Shown: one piece after another, positions 27,436 through 36,183 of the stretch
Layout: the number at the start of each line of letters is the position of its first letter
Position numbering within the stretch: position 1 is the first letter of the stretch
NCBI RefSeq assembly: GCF_014267345.1
Contig: NZ_JACMYD010000003.1
Span: 1 to 64,000, forward strand
DNA from: Corynebacterium sp. zg-331
Lineage (GTDB): Bacteria > Actinomycetota > Actinomycetes > Mycobacteriales > Mycobacteriaceae
Direction of reading: 5' to 3'
Length of the DNA stretch: 64,000 bases
Notes under the pieces: model-generated
Told to the model about the DNA's origin: nothing
The model's input: only the letters and a program-made list of their open reading frames with translations
Database searches by the model: none
Made by a program: the position numbers and the translations under genes

Positions 27436-28237
27436 GGCTGGCCGGCGAGTCCCGCGGGGGAGCTCGCCAGCGGCGGGCGACGGCGTCCCATTCCTCGCCG
27501 GAATTGGGGTAGGCCAGCAGCGGGACCTCCGCGTGCTCCCGCAGGATGGACAGGGCCTGCCGGGCCTGCCCCGCCGAGCAGCAATTGATCCCCAGCGCGC
27601 ACAGGCCGGGGATCTCGGCGACGGCGCGGGCGGCTTGGGCCAACGAGGAGCCATCGCGCAGGCATCCCTGCGCCACCGTGAAACTCACCGCCACCGGCAG
27701 GGCCGCCACCCCGAGCACCTGGGCCAGGGCCTGCGCCTCCGGCAGCGAGGGAATCGTCTCCGCCAGGAGGAGATCAGGTTCCGCCGCCGCCAGGGCCGCC
27801 ACCCGGGGTCGATGCCAGCGGATTAACTCCGGTACCCCCAGGCCATAGGCGCCATCGTATTCGGTGCCCGCCCCCGGCCCCGCGCCGTAGGGCCCCACGG
27901 AGGCCGCCACCCACCGGGGGCTGCCGGTGGCATCCTCGCAGTCACGGGCGGCCTGGTGGGCCAGGCGCACGCTGCGCCCGAGCAGCTCCTCGGTGCGCGC
28001 CCCGCACCCCTCGAAGGTCACCTGGTAGGAGCAGGTGGTAGCGATCTGCGCGCCGGCGGCGAAGAAATCCGCGTGGGCGGCGCGCACCTCGTCGGGATCG
28101 TCGCGCAGGACGTCGGCGGACCACAGCTTCCCGGTAATATCGTGACCGCGCCGCTCAAGGTGGGTGCCCAGGCCGCCGTCGAGAAGCAGTGGCGCGCCCG
28201 GGCGGGCGGCGCGCAGGCGATCGAGAAAGGTGCTCAC
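27335..28237 (-). CDS. mmuM: Homocysteine S-methyltransferase
   Basis: MmuM moves a methyl group from S-methylmethionine (or S-adenosylmethionine) to homocysteine, making methionine. The 300-residue protein is full length. It starts LLLDGGLGTHLERRG near residue 17 and has the zinc-binding cysteines in GINCCSAG near residue 218 and LGGCCRVDP near residue 280. The ATG at 28237 is clear. The permease that would supply its substrate is broken (see 25996-27435), so the enzyme may now work on internally made methyl donors. It is followed on the same strand by nothing close and preceded by the DUF45 gene ten bases upstream, suggesting one transcript. Confidence 0.92.
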   Translation of the reverse strand: MSTFLDRLRAARPGAPLLLDGGLGTHLERRGHDITGKLWSADVLRDDPDEVRAAHADFFAAGAQIATTCSYQVTFEGCGARTEELLGRSVRLAHQAARDCEDATGSPRWVAASVGPYGAGPGAGTEYDGAYGLGVPELIRWHRPRVAALAAAEPDLLLAETIPSLPEAQALAQVLGVAALPVAVSFTVAQGCLRDGSSLAQAARAVAEIPGLCALGINCCSAGQARQALSILREHAEVPLLAYPNSGEEWDAVARRWRAPPRDSPASLITEPVALLGGCCRVDPPEIARLAALRAGIGTR

Positions 28238-28246
28238 GGGGCAATC

Positions 28247-28765
28247 CTAACCGTCCGGCCCGTAGCGCTGGTAGGCCTCGAGGAAACCGCGGGCGCGCTC
28301 GGCCCGGGGCGCACGATCGGCCCAGCGGTAGAACTCCGCGCTGTGTCCTCCGGGCACGAAGGTGTGCACCAGCTCGTGGATCAGCACGGCGTCGAGCACG
28401 TAGGCGGGCACCTCGCGGAGCCGATCGCTGATCCGAATATCGCCGCTGGCCACCGTGCACGAGCCCCAGCGATAGCGCTGGTTACTCACCCACCGCACCG
28501 AATCCGCCGCAGCGCGCCCCTCCAGGTACTCGTCGTTGAGGCGGCGGGCGCGCTCGCGCAGTTGCGCATCGCTCCCACCCGCGCTCAGCTTTGCGCGCAG
28601 GGAGGCCACCACCTGGGCCACCGCACGCTGCCGCTCCTGCGGGCTCATCGCCGCGGGTACCCGCACCTGGATGCACCCACCCACCAGGCGGGCCTGCACG
28701 GACTTACGACGCCGCGGGGAGGCGATGACCTCCACCTCGGGGGTAGCGCAACGATCTTCGGGCAT
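28247..28765 (-). CDS. YgjP/DUF45-type metallopeptidase
   Basis: A 172-residue protein with the DUF45 zinc-peptidase signature: the HELVH motif near residue 130 (DAVLIHELVHTFVPGGHSAEF), with the third ligand His and following acidic residues in place. The family motif RWGSCTVASGDIRIS precedes it. The substrate is unknown. The family is often found as a stand-alone gene and sits in this place beside the Rv3196-like gene in related genomes. The ATG at 28765 is divergent from the gene at 28833, and it lies ten bases upstream of mmuM. Confidence 0.88.
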   Translation of the reverse strand: MPEDRCATPEVEVIASPRRRKSVQARLVGGCIQVRVPAAMSPQERQRAVAQVVASLRAKLSAGGSDAQLRERARRLNDEYLEGRAAADSVRWVSNQRYRWGSCTVASGDIRISDRLREVPAYVLDAVLIHELVHTFVPGGHSAEFYRWADRAPRAERARGFLEAYQRYGPDG

Positions 28766-28832
28766 GACACGGCAGTCTACCTATGCTGCAATGGGTAGGG
28801 GACGGGACAGCTCGGGGGAAGGGATCTACCGC

Positions 28833-29675
28833 ATGACCATGCTCGTGCTCGCTGCGGCCGCCACGGTGGTGGTGCGCGACGCCACCGCCGTGCAGTGCGG
28901 GGTGGATTCCCTGCGCGCCGGGATCATCGAGGTGCCGCGGCCCGGCGCGGTGGCCGCGGCACTCTCGGCGGCCCGGAATCCCATCCCCAGGGCCGAACTT
29001 GTCGCCCGCCTGGTCGCTGCGGGCATGCCCTCCCTGGCGGCCACCGCCCTGATCCGGGAGTTGGAGGCCTACCGGGTGCTGCGCCGCCCGCGGCGCACCG
29101 AGTCCCCGATCACCGTCGTGGGGCACAGCCCGTTGGCGCGCCTGAGCGCCGCCTTGCTGCGCGAGGAGGGCTGGCGGGTGCGCCGCTCGGCCTGCGCCGA
29201 GCCCGGCGACCTGCGCCAGGCCCGCGGTCCCGTGCTCGTGGTGGACTGCGCCGCCCACTACGGGCGGCTCACGCCCCTGTTGTTGCAGCACTGCCCCACC
29301 TTCCTGCCGGCGCTGCTCATCGACGGCCACGGCCTGATCGGCCCGGCCCGGATATCCGGCCGGGGTGCTTGCCCCCTGTGCCACGTGCTCTACCGCCACG
29401 AGGAGGACCCACGGTGGTTTCGCGTGCTCGCCCAGGCGCAGGCCGCCGCGGGCGCGCCGCCGGCCGCCCTGCACACCACCGCCGCGCGGTTGAGCTCCTG
29501 CGCCGCCTGGCTCGCCGGTGGGCAGGACCAGCCGCCCGGACACCCCGGCGTGGAACTCGCGCCAGGCGAGGTTCTCCGCCTCGACCCGCACGCGGCCCGG
29601 GACATGGAACACCGCGAGACGATCCCGCCGCACCCGCGCTGTCCCTGGTGCGGCGCGGGTACTGGTCAGCGGTAG
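28833..29675 (+). CDS. Orphan cyclodehydratase-like zinc protein (Rv3196-like)
   Basis: A 280-residue protein resembling the E1-like/ThiF-derived component of azole-peptide cyclodehydratases (the TIGR03882 type), conserved in actinobacteria beside uvrD2. It has a short N-terminal domain, then a Rossmann-like start SPITVVGHSPLARLSAALLR near residue 91. A tetracysteine zinc site is formed by C180-x2-C183 (GACPLCHVLY) and C270-x2-C273 (PRCPWCG). No YcaO partner or precursor peptide gene is present nearby, so the biochemical role is open. The ATG at 28833 follows GGGGGAAGGG. The 3' end overlaps the convergent uvrD2 by ten bases. Confidence 0.75.
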   Translation: MTMLVLAAAATVVVRDATAVQCGVDSLRAGIIEVPRPGAVAAALSAARNPIPRAELVARLVAAGMPSLAATALIRELEAYRVLRRPRRTESPITVVGHSPLARLSAALLREEGWRVRRSACAEPGDLRQARGPVLVVDCAAHYGRLTPLLLQHCPTFLPALLIDGHGLIGPARISGRGACPLCHVLYRHEEDPRWFRVLAQAQAAAGAPPAALHTTAARLSSCAAWLAGGQDQPPGHPGVELAPGEVLRLDPHAARDMEHRETIPPHPRCPWCGAGTGQR

Positions 29676-31726
29676 CGCGCCAGCGCCGCGAGCAGCGAGT
29701 CCCCGAAGCGTTCCACCTTCACCGGCCCCACCCCGGAGATGGCGAGGAGCTCGCGCTCCGTGGCGGGCAGCGCCTCGGCGATAGCCACCAGGGTCGCGTC
29801 CGTGAACACGATGTAGGCCGGCACCTGCATCTCCTGGGCCAGCGCGCTGCGCCAGGCGCGCAGGCCCTCGAATACCGCCGCGTCCCGCTCCGCGGGGCAG
29901 TCCTCGTGGCGCCCCAGGGTTTTTTCCGTGGCCGCGTGCAGCGGACGGCCGCACACCCGGCACCGTTTGGACCTGGTGCCGCGCGGGGGCACCTCGCGGA
30001 CGTCCAGCTCCGGGGTGATGCCGTCGAGGAAGCGGGTGCGCTTGCGCGAGGCGCGCCCGCCCTCCTGGCGGGCCAGCGACCACGACACGTGCAGGTGTTG
30101 GCGGGCCCGGGTGATGCCCACGTAGAACAAGCGACGCTCCTCCTCGATCTGGTGCGCCCCGGCCTTGATCGCGTGGCTGATCGGCAGCATGTTATCCGTG
30201 GCACCCACCAGGAACACCGCGTCCCATTCCAGGCCCTTGGCCGCGTGCAGGCTAGCCAGGGTCACCCCCTGCACCGTGGGAGGCTGCTTGGAATCGGCGC
30301 GCCGACGCAGCTCCCCGAGCAGCCCGCGCAGGTCGAGGTCGGGAATATCGCGGGCCAGTTCCTCGGCGAGGTCGGCCAACGCCCCCAGCAGCTGCCAGCG
30401 CTCCCTGGCCTGGGCACCGCTGGGCTCGGCGTCGGTGAGCCCCAGCGGTGCGAGGATATGGCGCACCAGGGCGCCCAGGGGCAGGTCGGGCAGGTCGGAG
30501 GAATTATCTGCGCGCACCAACTGGCCGATGGCCTGGGTGATCTCCGGGCGGTGGAAAAATCCCTCGCCGCCGCGAACCTGGTACACGATCCCGGCCTCCG
30601 AGAGCGCCTGCTCAAAGGCCGCCGATTGGGAGTTCACCCGGTAGAGCACCGCGATCTCCGCGGCTGGTACCCCCCTGTTGAGCAGGGTAAGAATATGCCC
30701 GGCCACCTCGCGGGCCTCCGTGGGTTCGTCGGCGTAGGAATGATATTCCGGCTCTGGGCCGGGGCGGCGCATGCCCTCCAGGCGCAGCCGGGTGCCCGCG
30801 AGACGCCCCGCAGCCCGATCGATCACCGCGTTGGCCAGGTCCGTGATCTGCGGGGTGGAGCGGTAGTCGCGCTGGAGTTTCACCACGGTGGCATGGGGAT
30901 AACGGCGGGAGAAACGCAGGAGATTCTCCGGGCTGGCCCCGGTGAAGGAGTAAATCGTCTGGTTAGCGTCCCCCACCACCGTGATATCGTCGCGCTGCCC
31001 CAACCAGGCGTCGAGCACCCGCTGCTGGAGCGGGGTGACGTCCTGGTACTCATCCACCACGAAGCTGCGGTATTGCGCCCGGAACTCCTCGGCCACCGCC
31101 CGCGAGTTCTCCAGCGCCCCGGCGGTATGCAGCAGCAGATCGTCGAAGTCCAACAGCATCCCCTCGCCGGTGGCCTTGGACTCCTCGTAGCGGCGATACA
31201 CCTCCGCCACCTTCTGCGGGGAGGTCGGTGGCGTGCGGTGCGTACCGATCACCCGCTCGGCGTATTGTTCGGCGCTCACCAAGGAGGCCTTGGCCCACTC
31301 GATCTCCCCGAGCAGGTCGCGCAGCATTTCCGTGGTCGGCTCCACCTTGGCGGCCCGGGCCGCCCGGGCCACCAGCGGGAACTTATTATCCACGAGTTTC
31401 CACGGCAGGTTCCCCGCCACCTGCGGCCAGAAATACCGCAGCTGGCGGCGCGCGGCGGCGTGAAAGGTCAGGGCCTGCACCCCGCCCACGCCCATGTGGT
31501 GCAGGCGATCGCGCATCTCGCCCGCCGCCCGCGCCGTAAACGTCACCGCGAGGACGCGTTGCGGGGAGACGAACCCGCCGTCGATGAGGTGCGCGATGCG
31601 GTACGTGATGGTGCGGGTCTTGCCCGTGCCCGCCCCGGCCAGGATGCACACCGGCCCGCGCGGGGCGGCGGCGGCCACCCGCTGATCGTCGTCGAGGTCC
31701 GCGAGGTTGAGCCGTTGCCGGTTCAC
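29666..31726 (-). CDS. uvrD2: ATP-dependent DNA helicase UvrD2
   Basis: A superfamily-1 3'-5' helicase with the UvrD2 layout, 686 residues. Walker A is AGAGTGKTRTI near residue 32, Walker B VVDEYQDVTPLQQ near 235 and motif VI GITRARQHLHVSW near 555. A tetracysteine-like linker follows (RCRVCGRPL ... HEDCPAE), then a C-terminal HRDC domain (AISGVGPVKVERFG). This zinc linker plus HRDC is what sets UvrD2 apart from UvrD1. The stop of the upstream channel gene overlaps its start by four bases. Mycobacteria have nudC between these two genes; it is absent here. Confidence 0.93.
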   Translation of the reverse strand: MNRQRLNLADLDDDQRVAAAAPRGPVCILAGAGTGKTRTITYRIAHLIDGGFVSPQRVLAVTFTARAAGEMRDRLHHMGVGGVQALTFHAAARRQLRYFWPQVAGNLPWKLVDNKFPLVARAARAAKVEPTTEMLRDLLGEIEWAKASLVSAEQYAERVIGTHRTPPTSPQKVAEVYRRYEESKATGEGMLLDFDDLLLHTAGALENSRAVAEEFRAQYRSFVVDEYQDVTPLQQRVLDAWLGQRDDITVVGDANQTIYSFTGASPENLLRFSRRYPHATVVKLQRDYRSTPQITDLANAVIDRAAGRLAGTRLRLEGMRRPGPEPEYHSYADEPTEAREVAGHILTLLNRGVPAAEIAVLYRVNSQSAAFEQALSEAGIVYQVRGGEGFFHRPEITQAIGQLVRADNSSDLPDLPLGALVRHILAPLGLTDAEPSGAQARERWQLLGALADLAEELARDIPDLDLRGLLGELRRRADSKQPPTVQGVTLASLHAAKGLEWDAVFLVGATDNMLPISHAIKAGAHQIEEERRLFYVGITRARQHLHVSWSLARQEGGRASRKRTRFLDGITPELDVREVPPRGTRSKRCRVCGRPLHAATEKTLGRHEDCPAERDAAVFEGLRAWRSALAQEMQVPAYIVFTDATLVAIAEALPATERELLAISGVGPVKVERFGDSLLAALARYR

Positions 31727-32799
31727 TGGGCATCCACATCCTGCTGGGTAACCCGACGCACGTAGAGGAGCCGGTCGCCCGGCTCCACGGCCTCCGCCTC
31801 CGGGGAGTCGATGCGATAGAGTTCGCCCGAGCGCACCACGCCCAGGACGATGTCCGCGAGGTGGCGCGGGTGCGCACCCACCTCGTCCTCGGCCACGGGG
31901 CGCTCCGCCACCGAGAACCCCTCGTCCGGGGAGAGCAAGTCCTCCATCATCTCCACCACCGAGGGCGTCACCGTGGCCAGGCCCAGCATCCGCCCCGCCG
32001 TCTCCGAGGAGATCACCACCGAATCCGCTCCGGATTGCTCCAGGAGATGCTGGTTTTCCGATTCCCGCACGCTCGCCACGATCATGGCGCTGGGGGCTAG
32101 CTCGCGCACCGAGAGCGTGACCAGTACCGCGGTATCGTCCAGGTTGGGGGCCACCACCACGGAGCGGGCACGATTGACCCCCGCGATCTTGAGCACGTCG
32201 GCCTTGGTGGCGGAGCCGTGCACCGTGACCAGGCCCTGATGCTGCGCGTGGCTGAGCGCCGCCTTGTCCATGTCAATCACCACGATCTGGTGGGCGGGGA
32301 CGCCGTCGGCAAGCAGGGCGGCCACGGCCGAACGCCCCTTGGTGCCATAGCCTACGACGATGGTGTGATTGCGCACTCGGTTCCTCCAGCGCTGTATTTG
32401 CAGGGATTTGCGGGATTCCTCGGTGAGCACCGACAGCGTGGTACCCACCAAGATGATAAGGAAGGCGATGCGCATGGGCGTGATGAGAAGGATATTGACC
32501 ACGCGCGCCCCCTGGGTCACCGGGGTGATATCCCCGTAGCCCGTGGTGGACAGGGACACCGCGGAGTAATAAAGGGCGTCGATGAAGGTCAGCGATTCCG
32601 AGTAGCCGTCGCGGTCGAGGTAGACGATGATCGCCACCAGCAGCAGAAGCATCAACGCGTAGCCCACCCGGGTGCCGATGAGCACCCAGGGGCTGCTGCG
32701 AGGCTTGCCCGGAATGGAGATCACCCCGAGCAGCGCATGCACCGGCATGGCATTGAGCTGCGCCTCGGCGCGAAAGCGCTCCCGAAACCTCTTGGCCAC
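31723..32799 (-). CDS. Potassium channel with TrkA-type regulator domains
   Basis: A two-helix potassium channel protein of 358 residues. The first helix is ALMLLLLVAIIVYLD, the selectivity filter STTGYGDITP is near residue 80, and the second helix is IAFLIILVGTTLSVL. A cytoplasmic RCK/TrkA-N domain begins HTIVVGYGTKGRS near residue 145, and a TrkA-C domain ends the protein. It is Rv3200c-like. I use the GTG at 32799, because AAGGAGGAG stands just before it; the longer frame begins 25 residues earlier without such a site. It overlaps uvrD2 by four bases, so both are probably in one transcript. Confidence 0.9.
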   Translation of the reverse strand: MAKRFRERFRAEAQLNAMPVHALLGVISIPGKPRSSPWVLIGTRVGYALMLLLLVAIIVYLDRDGYSESLTFIDALYYSAVSLSTTGYGDITPVTQGARVVNILLITPMRIAFLIILVGTTLSVLTEESRKSLQIQRWRNRVRNHTIVVGYGTKGRSAVAALLADGVPAHQIVVIDMDKAALSHAQHQGLVTVHGSATKADVLKIAGVNRARSVVVAPNLDDTAVLVTLSVRELAPSAMIVASVRESENQHLLEQSGADSVVISSETAGRMLGLATVTPSVVEMMEDLLSPDEGFSVAERPVAEDEVGAHPRHLADIVLGVVRSGELYRIDSPEAEAVEPGDRLLYVRRVTQQDVDAQ

Positions 32800-32889
32800 G
32801 GCCTCTCCTCCTTCGTGCGTTCCGCGCGCGCCCGCGTTCCCGACCCCTGACACCTTAATCCCCTCACCCCACAACCAGCGCGCCGCCGC

Positions 32890-35800
32890 TCATCGCGGCG
32901 ACCGCGCGGCCCCGGCCAGCAACCGCCCCAGTTCCTCCCGATCCGGCAGGCGCTCCGGTTCCAGTGTCCTGTTCCAGGCCACATAGTGAAACACCGCGCG
33001 CACGTCGTGCTCTCCCAGCAGCTCGGTCAGGGCCACCCGGTACACCGCCAACTGGATCTCCGCCGCGCGGCGCTCCGGCCCCAGGGGTGGGGCACCCGTC
33101 TTCCAGTCCACGATGATCCAGCCGCCGGTATCCGGGTCGCGGAAGATCGCGTCCACCCTCCCGCGCACCACGGCGGAGCCCAGCGTGACCTCGAAGGGGT
33201 GCTCCACGTAGACGGGGGTGCGATGGGCCCAGTCGCTCTCTAAGAAGGCCCGTTGGAGGCGCTCCAGATCCTCCGCGCTGACCTTCGGTTCCCCCAGGCC
33301 CGGCAGCTCGTCCTCGCCCAGGAGGGCCTGACCGCCGAAGCGTTCTTCGAGCCATTCGTGGAAGGCCGTGCCGCGCTTGGCGTAGGAATTGGGCTTGAAG
33401 GGCACGGGGCGGCGCTGACGGCGGGCGAACTGCACCGGATCCTTCTTGATATTGACCAGATCGCTGGCGGTGAGTTCGCCGGGCAGCTCCACCTGCACCA
33501 CCGGGGTGCTCAGCGCCCGCTGCTCCTCGCACAGGGCCGTCACGTCGGCCTCCCACTGGCTCAACAGCTCGCCCTCGGCCAGGGCGGGCAGCTCGTTCAG
33601 GGCCGCGCGCACCCGCCGCGCCCCGGCCGCAATGTCGGCGGCCACCTCGGCCTTGGGGAAGCGCGCCTGCGCCGGGGTCGGGCTCACGGGAGGAGCGTCC
33701 GGGGACTCTTCCCCCACACCGGTCTCCCCGTACCAACGCACCACGGCCCCGGGGGCTAGGGTTCTCAGCGCCTCTAGGTGCGCGTACGGATCCGCGAGTG
33801 TGGTGCCGCCGCGCAGAGCGCTGCCGCTGACCATGAGCACCCGCTCCGTGCGGGTGAGCGCCACGTAGAACAGGCGGGTGGCCTCCTCTGCCTCCACCTC
33901 ACGCACCCGCTTTTTGTATTCCTCAGCGGCCTTCTGAAATTGACTGCGGTCCTCCGCCTCCGGGAGGAACACCGGGGTACCCTCGCTAGCGCTCGTGGCC
34001 TCCTGCACCTCGCCGCGCAACGTGGGGGGAATCCTCTTGACCTGGGTGAGGAAGGTCTCCGCCTTAACGCTCCAGGTCTGGGCATCCGCGTGCGGCACCG
34101 CCACGTGCTCCCACTCCAGGCCCTTGGCCTTGTGCACGGTCATGATCTGCACGCGGTCGCTGCGCACCGTCACCGACCCCGGCTCCAGGCCGCGATCCCG
34201 GGCACGCGCGAGGTCGCAGTAGTCCAAGAAGCTCCCCAGCGTGGCCCCCGGCGCGGCGGCGAAGCTCGCGGCCTCCTCCAGCAGCCGATCCAGGTGCACC
34301 GTACCCGCGGCCCCCTCGGCGAAGGGATCCTGGCGCGCCAGCACCTCGGTGCGCACCCCCAGCTCCCATTCGATGTCGCTGAGGATCTCCACCAGGGGCT
34401 TGCCCAGGCTGCGGGTGCGCAGGGCGCGCAGCTTCCCGGCGAAGGCCTCGACGCGACGCCGCCCCTCCTCGCTCAGGCCGGCCCCCTCCCCGAGGTCGGC
34501 CACCGCATCGCCCAGGCCCGCGATCTGCTCTTGATCCACCGGCAGGGCATCGGCCACCACGCGGCGCAGTTTCTCCTCGGCGTCGCTTGGCTCCTGCGAT
34601 TCCGCGTGATCGGTGCGTGCCCGCCCCGCGAGGTTGCGCGCCCGGTAAGACAGCGCCCGCACGTCCGCCCAACCCAGGCCCACGGCGGGGCCGGCGAGCA
34701 GGCGCATCGCGGCCCTATCCTCCGCCGGGCGGATGAGCAGGCGCGCCGCGGCGAGGACGTCGGCCACCTCGGGGACATCGACCAACCCGCCCAAGCCCAC
34801 GATCTCGCAGGGAACCCCCCGCTCGGCCAGTTGCGCAGCGAACGGGGCACTGTGCTTATTGGCGCGCACGAGGATCGCGGCGGTAAAAGGGCGCTGCTCT
34901 CGCCGCGCCTTCTCGTAGTAGCCCGCCATCTGATCGGCCACCCAGGCGCGTTCCTCCTCAATGGTGGCCCACCAGGACAGCGCCACCGATCCCTCCTCCT
35001 GTCCGAAGGCGCTCAAGGGGGCCACCGTGCGCCGGGGGTCCTCCGAGGAACCCAACACCGTGGTGGAAACGGCATTGGCCAGGGACAACACGCCCGAGGG
35101 ATTGCGGAAGCTCACCGTGAGTTCCTTCTTGGGCGCGGGGGTATCCCCCTGCGGGAAATCCTCGCGGAAGGCCTCAAGGTTGGCCGCCGTGGCCCCGCGC
35201 CACCCGTAGATGGCCTGCATGGGATCGCCCACCGCATTGACGGTGAGCTCCGGATCCTGCCCCTTGCCGTAGAGCTCGCGCAGCAGCACGCGCTGAGAGT
35301 GGCTGGTGTCCTGGTACTCGTCGAGCATGACCACCCGGTGCCTGCGCCGCTGGGCGGCCCCCACCGCCGCGTGGGTGGCGGCCAGGCGCGCGGCCACGGA
35401 CATGTGATCGGCAAAGGTCGCCACCGCCCGGCGCGCGAGCTCCTCGCGCAGCTGGGCCACCAGCGGCAGGTACTCCAGGCGATGTTCCTGGGTATTAAGC
35501 CACTTCCTCATCTCCTTGTTGAGTTCCTTGCCTTGCCTCTTGGCCGGTGGAAGGTCCTGTATGAGGCTCACCAGGGGGTGTGTTTCCTCCTCGATCTGCG
35601 AGGCGGAGACCTGGTGGTTGAGCATGTCGTTGTGCAGGGCAAGGAGGTTGTCCACCACCGTATGAGGGGCGTCATCCACGCCAAGGCGGCCCTGATAGTC
35701 CGCCACGATCTGCGTGGCGATGGTATAGACCTCCGTCTCCGTGATGCACCGGGCGTGCGGCTCCACGGGAGCCAGCAGGCCGTACTCCTGCACCAGGCGC

Positions 35801-36183
35801 CCGGCGTAGGCATCGTAGGTGAGCACCGTGGGCTGGGCGTTGCCCAAACGACGGGCCAGCTCACCGCTCGGATCGACCTCGCGCAGCGCGGGAGTAGACG
35901 CAAGATAGCGCAGGCGATCCCTGATCCGCTGGCGCAGCTGCTGAGCGGCCTTGCGGGTAAAAGTCAGGCCCAGAATCTCGTCCGGCTGCGCGATCCCATT
36001 GACCACCAGCCACACGGCGCGCGAGGCCATCGTCTCCGTCTTGCCCGCCCCGGCCCCGGCCACCACCAGCATGGGGCCGGGCGGGGCGGCGATCACCTCC
36101 GCCTGCTGGGGGGTGGGGCCGGGCTTGCCCAGCAGGGCGGCAAGCTTCTTGGGGCTGATCTGGGTTGCGCTATGAGCGTTCAA
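32890..36183 (-). CDS. adnB: DNA helicase-nuclease AdnB
   Basis: AdnB is the lead motor and one nuclease of the AdnAB double-strand-break resection complex of actinobacteria (Rv3201c type), 1097 residues. Its motor is intact: Walker A VVAGAGAGKTETMA near residue 40, VVMLDEYQDTSHSQR near 290 and motif VI VALTRTERVLM near 780. The C-terminal RecB-type nuclease shows KRGTAFHEWLEERF and RGRVDAIFRDPDTGG with IIVDWKTG near residue 1024. The TTG at 36183 has GGAAG upstream and overlaps the end of adnA by 14 bases; the longer frame upstream re-reads adnA. Confidence 0.93.
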   Translation of the reverse strand: MNAHSATQISPKKLAALLGKPGPTPQQAEVIAAPPGPMLVVAGAGAGKTETMASRAVWLVVNGIAQPDEILGLTFTRKAAQQLRQRIRDRLRYLASTPALREVDPSGELARRLGNAQPTVLTYDAYAGRLVQEYGLLAPVEPHARCITETEVYTIATQIVADYQGRLGVDDAPHTVVDNLLALHNDMLNHQVSASQIEEETHPLVSLIQDLPPAKRQGKELNKEMRKWLNTQEHRLEYLPLVAQLREELARRAVATFADHMSVAARLAATHAAVGAAQRRRHRVVMLDEYQDTSHSQRVLLRELYGKGQDPELTVNAVGDPMQAIYGWRGATAANLEAFREDFPQGDTPAPKKELTVSFRNPSGVLSLANAVSTTVLGSSEDPRRTVAPLSAFGQEEGSVALSWWATIEEERAWVADQMAGYYEKARREQRPFTAAILVRANKHSAPFAAQLAERGVPCEIVGLGGLVDVPEVADVLAAARLLIRPAEDRAAMRLLAGPAVGLGWADVRALSYRARNLAGRARTDHAESQEPSDAEEKLRRVVADALPVDQEQIAGLGDAVADLGEGAGLSEEGRRRVEAFAGKLRALRTRSLGKPLVEILSDIEWELGVRTEVLARQDPFAEGAAGTVHLDRLLEEAASFAAAPGATLGSFLDYCDLARARDRGLEPGSVTVRSDRVQIMTVHKAKGLEWEHVAVPHADAQTWSVKAETFLTQVKRIPPTLRGEVQEATSASEGTPVFLPEAEDRSQFQKAAEEYKKRVREVEAEEATRLFYVALTRTERVLMVSGSALRGGTTLADPYAHLEALRTLAPGAVVRWYGETGVGEESPDAPPVSPTPAQARFPKAEVAADIAAGARRVRAALNELPALAEGELLSQWEADVTALCEEQRALSTPVVQVELPGELTASDLVNIKKDPVQFARRQRRPVPFKPNSYAKRGTAFHEWLEERFGGQALLGEDELPGLGEPKVSAEDLERLQRAFLESDWAHRTPVYVEHPFEVTLGSAVVRGRVDAIFRDPDTGGWIIVDWKTGAPPLGPERRAAEIQLAVYRVALTELLGEHDVRAVFHYVAWNRTLEPERLPDREELGRLLAGAARSPR

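Noticed and set aside
28895..31765. A 956-codon plus-strand open frame
   Set aside because: It is antisense to uvrD2 and out of frame with the gene at 28833; composition is Arg/Gly/His-rich as expected of a shadow.
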